The translations under genes were made by a program, and so were the position numbers. DNA of 64,000 nucleotides from NCBI GenBank assembly GCA_907165275.2, contig OU015659.1, positions 1,034,501 through 1,098,500 on the forward strand, in the 5' to 3' direction. This DNA comes from Zygaena filipendulae (lineage: Eukaryota; Arthropoda; Insecta; Lepidoptera; Zygaenidae). The notes beneath the pieces were generated by a model. It saw only the letters and a program-made list of their open reading frames with translations, made no database searches and had not been told where the DNA came from. This document shows, in pieces, positions 34,791-43,418 of the stretch; the stretch's first letter is position 1; the number at the start of each line of letters is the position of its first letter.

Positions 34791-35114
34791 GCAGAAATAC
34801 TGGTGACCGATGGTACTGGGGACCTTTGGGTTGCGAACTTTACCGATCACGACCCAATTTTTTTTTTCAGGAAAGGATGAAAAGTGTTATTCTACGGTAT
34901 TTCTCGGCAAATATGTGAATACATTGCTCTGTAGGCACGCTGCTAGTCAGTGTATAAATTGAAAAACATGAATTTTCAGCAGAGCGAAAACAAACTTCAT
35001 AATGTCTATTTTTAAACGTTTTCTATTTTTAATACAACTAAATAAAATTGATAAACAACGTTGCTATTTCTGCGTCCGTTTTTAACAATACGAAATGACA
35101 CGCTAATTGAGATA
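34791..35114. other. Intron spacer, nothing recognised
   Basis: AT-rich spacer before a SINE-like fragment. Confidence 0.35.
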
Positions 35115-35195
35115 ATCCTACTAATATTATTAAATGTTATAGTGTGGATGTTTGGATGTTTGTTACTCAATCACGCAAAAACGGCTGAACGGGTT
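35115..35195 (+). repeat. Family D 5' fragment
   Basis: ATCCTACTAATATTATTAAATG, GGATGTTTGGATGTTTGTTAC, CACGCAAAAACGGCTGAACGG, then sequence unlike the family. Confidence 0.7.
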
Positions 35196-36021
35196 TGGCT
35201 GAAAGAAGAATGGCCAAATCGGACTCGATACGAAACAATGGTGTCCATATATGATATATATATGAAAAAAATCCTTATTTTTTAAGATTTAAGAAAACAC
35301 AAAAAATATCTCTATAAGTAGCCACAAAAAAAAGATATCAATTTATTTGTGTTTTTGTAACTTCTACGACATCATGTATGTGGTTTCAGAACGCATCTTT
35401 TGACGATTCATTTCGCGTATGACATGACTTAGTATTCAAAGACTATAATTATTAACGTTTTTCTGAATAGTTTTACTAGATAGTTATGTAGGCATCAAAT
35501 CAACAACTGTGTGTGCATTCTTGTCATAAAAAAAATTATGTAGGTTCATAGTAAGTATAAGCATTTTGTTCAATTGCGTACATCGGAACGTCATTTGTCT
35601 TTGACAAATTACTAAATCTGTGGTCATCGAACCGCGCCAGTGATTGTCATTTTGATTTGATTGGCAATTGACATGACACCCGGCAATCACGCATTTTAAT
35701 CGCTTGATTTGCTGTTCTATTTTGAATTTCCTTTGTCGTTTTGACCTAGGCATTTTTACGGACTGATCACTACCACTTGTGACTACATTATTTCTATGCT
35801 AACTACACTTTTCGGTCGGGTAAAAGGTAGTTGTTGATTCTAACCTCAAATGTATTGTGGATTTTACGATGTTATTTTAAAAAATTGTGGCTATTTAGAT
35901 ATGATTTTTAAACGGGATGGTATTTACAACATAAAAACAAATCAATCTAACTATAGTTTATTTTGGGACATGAAAAATAAAAGTCAAGTCCAGCTCCTAT
36001 AGAAATTTTGCCATTGTTCTT
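35196..36021. other. Intron spacer between two SINE-like fragments
   Basis: No gene or repeat recognised. The flanking fragments are the 5' half and 3' half of one family D unit, so this 0.8 kb may be an insertion into a single copy. Confidence 0.35.
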
Positions 36022-36133
36022 TGGCATGCACGTTGTCAGAGGTACAGAGAAGGATATAGGGTACCTACTTTTAATCACGGAATTCCCGCGGGAGCTCCGA
36101 AATTACCGCGGGTGAAACCGCGGGGCATAGCTA
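36022..36133 (+). repeat. Family D 3' fragment
   Basis: TTTGGCATGCACGTTGTCAG through ACCGCGGGTGAAACCGCGG..CATAGCTA: the half missing from the 35115 fragment. Confidence 0.75.
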
Positions 36134-36809
36134 CTATGTATATTGTTAGAACCAAAACGCCACCAAAGTCATCAAGCGGCCAGTTTGGTTTCAAACTATT
36201 AATTAAAAATATATTGCATTTATTTACTTACTAATTGTTCTGTTCTTCTAGTACTCTCTGTGAGAGTCGACCAGTTTCAAAACGTCTGTAGTTTTTTTTC
36301 TTTTAACTGAATGCTCCCAAAATGCTCATCAGCGCAGCGTGCGAATACAAACTTTGAATTGTGCGCGCAGTCGCACCCACGCACTAGTGCGATTAACTTT
36401 GATTACACAATATTATGTTAATATTGTGACTGTGACTGATCGCCGTTGATAATTGTATAGCTTTATTTTAGGTTAGGTTAAGTTTAGTTTTAGTTTATTA
36501 TTATTGTAAGATATGTACCCCGCAATTGAATTTTATAAATCCGGAGAAATAAGTAAAAAATAAGTATGCGTTGCTAACGTTGAGAGAGTGGCTTCTGCTT
36601 CTAAGTCGAGTGTGGTCTCTAAGCTATATTTGTTTAAAATTTGATCTTAGTCAAAGTTATCAGCGTCCTGAACAATTGAGAGATAAAAAAGAGCCAAACG
36701 TATATTTATAATGAACCATCCTTCTCTTGCTATGCACGAGCCGTTATTCTTTCGATTTTTAATTAATGGGACTTCACTGCTGCAGCGCCGATGAGCGGAA
36801 TGTGATAGG
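36134..36809. other. Intron spacer before the LTR element
   Basis: No gene. 36330-36400 is CpG-richer (GTGCGCGCAGTCGCACCCAC). The last five bases before the element (36810-36814) form its AACTA target duplication. Confidence 0.4.
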
Positions 36810-36814
36810 AACTA

Positions 36815-37469
36815 TGGACCAAAAATGGACCAAATGGTGAATGAAAAATGACAAGGTCGTTGGCAACGCCAGCAACTCTTCGATAATAGTGGACTGTATG
36901 CGGACGGCCTGGATGTCTCTTTTACACTCGTCGGTTAAATAAAATAATTATCGAAGCTTGTTACCTCGCAATCCCGGGGTAATACTCCTTCCTGGCTTCC
37001 TCCCACGGACACTGCGAGAGGTCCTTCAGGAACCACGGCACGATAGGTAAATGTTCACAAAAACAAACACACGCGGAGCAGCTGCTGTATTGTTTAAATA
37101 ATAAGAAAGGTAATGAAGAAAAATAATATAATAAAATAAAAATCGCTCCATAAACGGAGGGCGAGGTTCTTCAATCAAAACCACAGAACAGAATCGAGAG
37201 TCCAAACAAAATCAATAATTTTTCCACACACGTTCCAAACAATAATTTAAACCAATCTTGGCAAATAATAAAAAAGGCTTTCTTATGTGCCAGTAACTTC
37301 GTCCTCTGAGCCGTGGTTCACACATAGAGGAAGGAAAGCGCCGAATTAAGGTACATATTGACCCTCAAAATATACGACGAAACAAACATCGGTTTTATTA
37401 TAATAGTCAACCGACGAGTGTTTAAAAATAATAAATAAAAACACAAATAAATGTTGACTGGCGCCACCA
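36815..37469 (-). repeat. 3' LTR of the BEL/Pao element
   Basis: 655 bp, base-for-base the same as 41335-41989 in my comparison. Next to it inside the element is the purine tract used to start second-strand synthesis (- strand GGCCGGGGGAA at about 37470-37480). Confidence 0.93.
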
Positions 37470-37791
37470 TTCCCCCGGCCTTGAAAGGTTCCCTTTCAAA
37501 ATAAAAACAAAAATAATAAAAATACATAATACCCTATACAATCAATTAATAATTGATAGAGACGCGGTGTGAACCTTATTGCGCTTTAACTACATTAGCG
37601 TGTGTCAATAAAGAAATGACAATAAATACCACAATATGGCAGGAGTCATTAATAAGCGAAGCGGAAATTAACTACCTATAATAATATAACTAAGTAAACA
37701 ATTATTATGATACAGAAAACATAATTATTCGTCAACGAAAAACATATCTAATAATGAACAAATAAAAATAAAATGCAGGAGCGAAAATTAA

Positions 37792-38400
37792 TTATTTTCT
37801 ACGCCATCGAGACCAAAATAATACTCGATTATAACATGGTAATAACTGTATCGGATCGTTAGCATTGAAACGATACAATAAGATGCGTTGAAAAGAACGT
37901 ACCGACTTCCGTATTCCTATTTTCAAATAGGTTTGCTGGATGTTAGCAGAGATGGCAATAGCATAACGTCGCATATTAAAATGAATATCAAAAAAAAATT
38001 ATGATAAAGGTTCGGAACTGCGTATAACATATCATATAATGAAACTACTATCCGACTCAGCACTTGCGTCCAGGATCGAACGTACTTGAGTAGTGGATTT
38101 GTGAGCACGCACATCATGGTGCGGGATAAAATAATTAAGATTACTCCTAAAATCTTAGTTAACCGGTGTTAAATAACCTCCCTTTAAATAATCTCTAATA
38201 ATGTATAATAATTTTAAATACGGTTGCAGAGCAAACCTGCGTTGTAAATATAAAAAGCGGCGATCAGTTATACTTTGTGAATTCCCAAGTAAGTCGCGTT
38301 TTGACTTATAGGGATGCGCTACCTCATAATTATTATCATTTAGACGTTGGCGCATTACAAAAAGCGTCACAGTACTTATCGTTGATACTTAAATAGGTTT
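37792..38400 (-). pseudogene. Eroded N-terminal part of BEL/Pao reverse transcriptase
   Basis: On the - strand, family-typical blocks survive in different frames. The 38370-38155 frame has LGNSQS, RRFLYLQRRF and a TPVN end. After an in-frame stop come FIPHHDV, KSTTQVR and DASAES (about 38120-38040). In another frame come VPNLYH (about 38010) and then SANIQQTYLKIGI and FQRILLYRF (about 37940-37850). There is at least one stop and two frame changes, and the sequence ends before the YxDD catalytic block. It overlaps the end of the gag-protease frame, where a 1-base frame change near 38345 separates the two. No functional enzyme can come from it. Confidence 0.8.
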
Positions 38401-40441
38401 GCCTTTTATCTATGTCCTCTACCTCCCGAGACTTGCGAACCAAAGAGTTAACTTCACAAGTCGCGACAGAACAATAAGAGAAAGAGGTGGAAGGAGGTGC
38501 GGGGGTTGGAACATTTCCTAAAATAACATAACCCAGCACGGTTTCTAGTGCGTCAGGAAGACCGGGTGGGTTAGCCACCTTCCCAGATAAAAGCAATTTA
38601 GCAAACAAATCAACTCCTAACAAGAGATCAATTTCACCCGGTGTACCCCAAGTGTCATCGGCGAGAGGTATGGATTGAAAACGTTCCATGAAACTACAAT
38701 CGATGCGAGTGGTCGGCAACTGGCCAGTGATCTGATTCAGCACTAGTGCCGAAACAGTATACTTGGGACTCGAACCGAAGCGCGATCGGAAGCTAACGCT
38801 TACAGCTCCCTTAGCGATTTTAGAGGCGCCGCCTATGCCCATGATGGTGACCGCGGAGCTCTTATCTACATTAAGTCCCAACTTATGACAACACTTGGAA
38901 GTAATATAATGTTTTTGAGAGCCTGGGTCTAGAAGACACCGGATCAGGACATCTCGACCGGAGCGCCCGGCAGCGAGCACCCTGGCGGTCGCGAGTACCT
39001 CGGTAGAAGAGCGCAACTCACGGAGCGATGACAAAGTACAAAGCGAAATATCCGAAACTTTATTTTCAGTTGAGATACGATCTTGGTTATTTAATTTAAC
39101 ATCATTACGATTATTAATATCGTCACTGTTACTCGAAGCAGCGTTACTATCTACAATCGACTCGCACGTCGCCGGCGGTTGTGGCTGCGGCTGGGATGTC
39201 GAATCCTTTAGAAAATGTAACAACGTATGATGCCTAGATTTACATTTACGGCAGGAAGTATTCGACTTACAATTAAAAGACATGTGACGTGTACTTAAAC
39301 AATTTATACACGCGCGATTATTTTTAATATAATTAAACCTATCATAAGGTGCGAGTTCTAAAAAGCGTTTACACGTATAAATGTGCGAACTCGTGTTTCG
39401 GCCTCGACACAGTCCACATTGGGAATCGTCGTCGAGGGGAGGTTGCGCTGCTACAAAGACCTGAGGAGCGCGAGCGGATGGCGCGGGGAGAGGGGCGCGC
39501 GGGGTGGCCGGGTGACCGGAGCCGGAGCCGGAGCCGACGCGTGACGACGCGCGGTGCAGCACCTTCACATGCTCGCGGGTGAACCGAACGAACCCGTCGT
39601 AACTCGGTATATCTGCGCATCCCCTGATAGATGACTCATACATTATCGCAGTATCCGTATCTAACAATTTCAACCCCATGTACACAAAAACAAAATCGCC
39701 TAAATTCTCAATCTGAAGCTGCTTTAATGCAGATATATTTGCGGTGTATTTATCAATAACCTTTTCGAGATTCGAAGCCGAGGGTCCGTTAATAGGTTTT
39801 AAAGAAAACAATTCATTAAGATAAGAAGTAGCCAACGCGCGACGATCATGATACTTGTCTATCAAAGCGTTCCAAACGATAGCATAGTTCTCAGCCGACG
39901 GCACTACGCCAGCGGCCACACTTTTCGCCTTACCAGATAGATGAGTTAATAAATAATGAATGCGTTCTGTATCTGTCAACTTATTATTATTATGAACGAT
40001 GCGTTTAAACGTTTCATAAAAATACGGGAAATTCTGAATTTCGCCATCGAACATGGGAATTTGAATACGCGGAAGACGAATCGACTCTTTATCATGCCCA
40101 CTACAACAGGGCGCAGCTGATATATGCTGCGGAACAGGCTTTGTGGATACCTCTTCGAATGCCTCCTTTACAGCAAAATATAACTCATCGAAAGAGGTGA
40201 TAGATTGATAATTGACTACATAATTAGGCTTCTTTTGTAAGCTAAACATGTTAATATTATCAACGGCTTCGATATAATCTCGACGTAAGGAATCGACGAG
40301 ACGGGCTTGTGTACAAAACCTACGACGATGTATTTCATCCTCGTGTATAAGAGGGATTAGGTCGAAGACCGTTTGCAATTGATTAAAATATTGCTCGCGT
40401 TTTGCTTCGTTTAACTTTATTTTGATACCTAAATCCTCCAT
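38336..40441 (-). CDS. BEL/Pao gag-protease polyprotein (intact, 701 aa)
   Basis: Encodes the capsid precursor and aspartic protease of the non-autonomous element. The N-terminal 120 residues are polar. Residues about 122-280 are a DUF1759-type gag domain (RIQIPMFDGE, then the QNFPYFYETF block). A Gly/Pro/Ala-rich linker follows, then Cys clusters including CINCLSTRHMSFNC (C-x2-C-x4-H-x4-C) and CRKCKSRHHTLLH that would bind nucleic acid. Residues about 495-640 form a DUF1758-type protease with LLDPGSQ at the active site, where Asp-Pro-Gly replaces the usual Asp-Ser/Thr-Gly, and ILGNV near the end. The start ATG at 40441 has context TTTAAAATGG. It is uninterrupted, whereas the following reverse transcriptase is broken. 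Particles may still form; enzymes would have to come in trans. Confidence 0.93.
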   Translation of the reverse strand: MEDLGIKIKLNEAKREQYFNQLQTVFDLIPLIHEDEIHRRRFCTQARLVDSLRRDYIEAVDNINMFSLQKKPNYVVNYQSITSFDELYFAVKEAFEEVSTKPVPQHISAAPCCSGHDKESIRLPRIQIPMFDGEIQNFPYFYETFKRIVHNNNKLTDTERIHYLLTHLSGKAKSVAAGVVPSAENYAIVWNALIDKYHDRRALATSYLNELFSLKPINGPSASNLEKVIDKYTANISALKQLQIENLGDFVFVYMGLKLLDTDTAIMYESSIRGCADIPSYDGFVRFTREHVKVLHRASSRVGSGSGSGHPATPRAPLPAPSARAPQVFVAAQPPLDDDSQCGLCRGRNTSSHIYTCKRFLELAPYDRFNYIKNNRACINCLSTRHMSFNCKSNTSCRKCKSRHHTLLHFLKDSTSQPQPQPPATCESIVDSNAASSNSDDINNRNDVKLNNQDRISTENKVSDISLCTLSSLRELRSSTEVLATARVLAAGRSGRDVLIRCLLDPGSQKHYITSKCCHKLGLNVDKSSAVTIMGIGGASKIAKGAVSVSFRSRFGSSPKYTVSALVLNQITGQLPTTRIDCSFMERFQSIPLADDTWGTPGEIDLLLGVDLFAKLLLSGKVANPPGLPDALETVLGYVILGNVPTPAPPSTSFSYCSVATCEVNSLVRKSREVEDIDKRQTYLSINDKYCDAFCNAPTSK

Positions 40442-41334
40442 TTTAAATTGAAAATTAAACTCAGGTCAATGAAACAACGAAAATGCGAATATATTAATGT
40501 ATTATATACGTACAAAATAAAACTAAATAAAAAAAACAATTAATAGCGTAATTACCTATAGGTGGTAGGAAATTACGTGCGGGTTAAAAATAAAATAAAT
40601 TCCGAGTTATTTAACAATGCTCGGTGCGAGAGAATACGAACACAAAAGCTGATAAAATATTAATTTAATTATACTTAGTTTAGTAGGTGTAACATAAATA
40701 TGTACCTACGCGGGGCAACGAAATGAAGATAAACCTAAGTACCTATTGTATAGCTATACCTGGGCAGAATTCGTTCGGCGGAGAAAATCAAAATAAAATA
40801 TATAAGCTAGCTGCGGTTACGACTTGATATTTGTTTATATATAACAAATAGAAATCGACCGACAACCAACTACGCGGGTATTGGTTATACTATTATCCAA
40901 GAAAATACAAATTCTCCTTGGAAAGTATGAAACCAATAAAAATCAAAATATTAAGTATGAATATTAGACACCTACTCAATACTTATACGAAACGATTCCA
41001 ACCAGGCATCACCATGACAACGAAATAATAAAATAGGTAAGCGATGTTTCCTATGCAAATTAAATTATAATCTGCATGAAAGTAGTACAAATACCTATGC
41101 GAATAAGAAATTTATGCGAAAATTACAATTAACCAAAAAATAATTGGCAAACTGTTCAACCGTAGGTTCTAACCATTGATATGTAACAAGCTAAGATATA
41201 GCAATGAAATGTCACCCTAATGTAAAACGCAATAAGGTTCAATATTCATTACACGCGGTACCCAACGAGATGTAAAACGCAGTCGTAATATGTAAATACG
41301 AAAGCGATCCTTGGCTCGTATGGACCAAAAAATA
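40442..41334 (-). other. 5' leader of the non-autonomous BEL/Pao element
   Basis: About 890 bp between the 5' LTR and the gag start, AT-rich, without a frame. The primer-binding site (TGGTCCATACGAGCCAA on the - strand) lies at about 41311-41327, a few bases inside the LTR. The rest probably holds packaging signals (inference from LTR elements generally). Confidence 0.75.
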
Positions 41335-41989
41335 TGGACCAAAAATGGACCAAATGGTGAATGAAAAATGACAAGGTCGTTGGCAACGCCAGCAACTCTT
41401 CGATAATAGTGGACTGTATGCGGACGGCCTGGATGTCTCTTTTACACTCGTCGGTTAAATAAAATAATTATCGAAGCTTGTTACCTCGCAATCCCGGGGT
41501 AATACTCCTTCCTGGCTTCCTCCCACGGACACTGCGAGAGGTCCTTCAGGAACCACGGCACGATAGGTAAATGTTCACAAAAACAAACACACGCGGAGCA
41601 GCTGCTGTATTGTTTAAATAATAAGAAAGGTAATGAAGAAAAATAATATAATAAAATAAAAATCGCTCCATAAACGGAGGGCGAGGTTCTTCAATCAAAA
41701 CCACAGAACAGAATCGAGAGTCCAAACAAAATCAATAATTTTTCCACACACGTTCCAAACAATAATTTAAACCAATCTTGGCAAATAATAAAAAAGGCTT
41801 TCTTATGTGCCAGTAACTTCGTCCTCTGAGCCGTGGTTCACACATAGAGGAAGGAAAGCGCCGAATTAAGGTACATATTGACCCTCAAAATATACGACGA
41901 AACAAACATCGGTTTTATTATAATAGTCAACCGACGAGTGTTTAAAAATAATAAATAAAAACACAAATAAATGTTGACTGGCGCCACCA
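41335..41989 (-). repeat. 5' LTR of the BEL/Pao element
   Basis: 655-bp copy identical to 36815-37469. It would carry the element's promoter on the - strand, though I could not fix a TATA box. Confidence 0.93.
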
Positions 41990-41994
41990 AACTA

Positions 41995-43099
41995 TGTTAC
42001 AGCTCGTAGCACACAATTAAATGTGTGCTATTTAAACCGCTAGCTAGTTTCAAGCTTCAGTACCACAATTTATAATCCACTAAACCCGCTTTACGCTACG
42101 TTGATCATTCAACGCGAGTCGCGACGCATCGCGACTTGTAGATCCATTCTATAAATAGAACGAACGCTATCTTTAAGCGCAGGCGCGTTCTAGATTTAGT
42201 GTGGACAATCAAACCGCTGATAAAAAGCTCTCTAGGTAAGTTGCATCCATGCTATTTAGGCAAATAACAATAAAATAAAACTATCTGAAATTTTATAGGC
42301 TACAAAAATAAAAGATATGTCGAATACGCGAACGGTTTCGTTTTTCACGAAAATTTTTGTTTTTCGGTCGGGAAAATCTATCCTAGGCAAGGCCGGGCCT
42401 CACCGGCGTCGGATAAACCCTTTTCTTCAGCGCGCGTGATACTAGGCTGTCAGCGGCGACGAGGAGGTCTGTCGGTGTTCCGAGGCGTAATATTGTGTGA
42501 CAGGGACAGACTTACGCGTGGAATGCAGGCGCTCGTAAGAGACAGCCAATTCAAGGTCAAACTATAGATAATAATACTGTGAGACTTTGTAGTGGTGCAA
42601 TGTTTACGATTTAAAATAAAAAAAATATTATAGAAAGTGATATTTGAACTGTATTTATTTGCTGGCACTATAATTTATATCAATAAAAAAGATTAACAAT
42701 GACCAGTTAAGTTAAGACTTACTAGGTACTCTGTTCAAAGTATTAAAAGTACTTATGTACATACTATTAAAAGTAGATGTTATTTATTTAAAAATATTAT
42801 GTAGGTACATACTTACGGAGTAAGATCACAACAGCCAACAAACGTACTCTATAACCACATTCATATTTAGAGGGAACCGACGCTCTACGAGAAAAAGAGA
42901 TGGCTACATATCAGCACGTGCTCTCTTAATCTTTTTTTTTGTCTCTTCGCGCCGCTCGCTCGCTGCCACTCCGTTGTTATTAAATTACGTAGGCACTCAT
43001 TTCTGTTTCCCATCGAGGGATATCTGTTCTTTTTTTGGTTTTATCTATAGAATTTTTGGATCGGTATTTTAAAACTTCGTTTGGCAAAATTTCACAAAG
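41995..43099 (+). other. Intron spacer between the two LTR elements
   Basis: 1.1 kb of host intron. It holds small perfect hairpins (TAGCACAC/GTGTGCTA at 42008-42031; AGTCGCGA/TCGCGACT at 42117-42136), the TATA-type promoter candidate at 42150 and a GC-rich patch at 42390-42480. Confidence 0.5.
42150..42235 (+). promoter_or_regulatory. Candidate TATA promoter with a short spliced leader exon
   Basis: TATAAATA at 42150-42157 is followed about 30 bp on by a GCGCAGGCGCG stretch where transcription could start. At 42235 there is a perfect donor (CTAG|GTAAGT). Together they could make a 55-base non-coding first exon that splices to exon 6 at 56348. It matches host gene orientation. It is purely sequence-based. 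Confidence 0.35.
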
Positions 43100-43104
43100 G
43101 TAAT

Positions 43105-43361
43105 TGTTGAGGACGCGCCACTGCCAAGCACTTGAAACATAAAATCACACTTGATTAATTAATATATACGTTGTTTTATAAACTATGTAACTAAATATTT
43201 TTATATTGTTATCATGTGGGTAGCAGTGCTTAATATTAATGTGACGGTTGCATTATAAAATTTGTTCAGTTAGCTTCCAACGCTCGCCACAAATACCTAC
43301 CCCGCGCTGTTGTTTTTTCTTAGTATTAGTTTTTTTTTATTCCTGGCCGCCGTCCTCAACA
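43105..43361 (+). repeat. 5' LTR of the complete BEL/Pao element
   Basis: 257 bp, identical to the 3' LTR. It contains a T-rich run (TTTTTTTTAT) near its end; no clear TATA box was seen. Confidence 0.97.
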
Positions 43362-43362
43362 G

Positions 43363-43379
43363 TGGTCCTTCGAGCGGAT
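43363..43379 (+). other. Primer-binding site (tRNA-Tyr type)
   Basis: TGGTCCTTCGAGC begins one base after the LTR and is complementary to the 3' end of tRNA-Tyr (..GCTCGAAGGA plus CCA), diverging after 13 bases. The tRNA match is from general knowledge of insect tRNA-Tyr, not from a search. Confidence 0.7.
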
Positions 43380-43418
43380 TTTGATAGAATCTAGCACCTA
43401 CGCCAGGAATACACTTCC

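Larger units (their letters stand above)
36815..41989 (-). mobile_element. Non-autonomous BEL/Pao LTR retrotransposon
   Basis: 5175-bp element on the - strand bounded by identical 655-bp LTRs (36815-37469 and 41335-41989) and a 5-bp target duplication AACTA (36810-36814 and 41990-41994). The LTRs start TGGTGGCGCC and end in CA on the element strand. A primer-binding site TGGTCCATACGAGCCAA lies just inside the 5' LTR, and a purine tract GGCCGGGGGAA abuts the 3' LTR. The only intact frame is gag-protease (40441-38336). Reverse transcriptase survives only as a broken N-terminal remnant (about 38400-37792), and its catalytic half, RNase H and integrase are absent. A full BEL/Pao element is usually 6-7 kb or more. 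Identical LTRs imply a recent insertion, so the enzymes must have come from another element. Confidence 0.93.

Noticed and set aside
38755..38775. B-box-like GGTTCGAGTCC on the - strand
   Set aside because: Lies inside the gag-protease coding sequence; chance match.
39349..39620. 77- and 83-codon Arg-rich frames
   Set aside because: Shadows of the GC-rich linker in the gag-protease gene.
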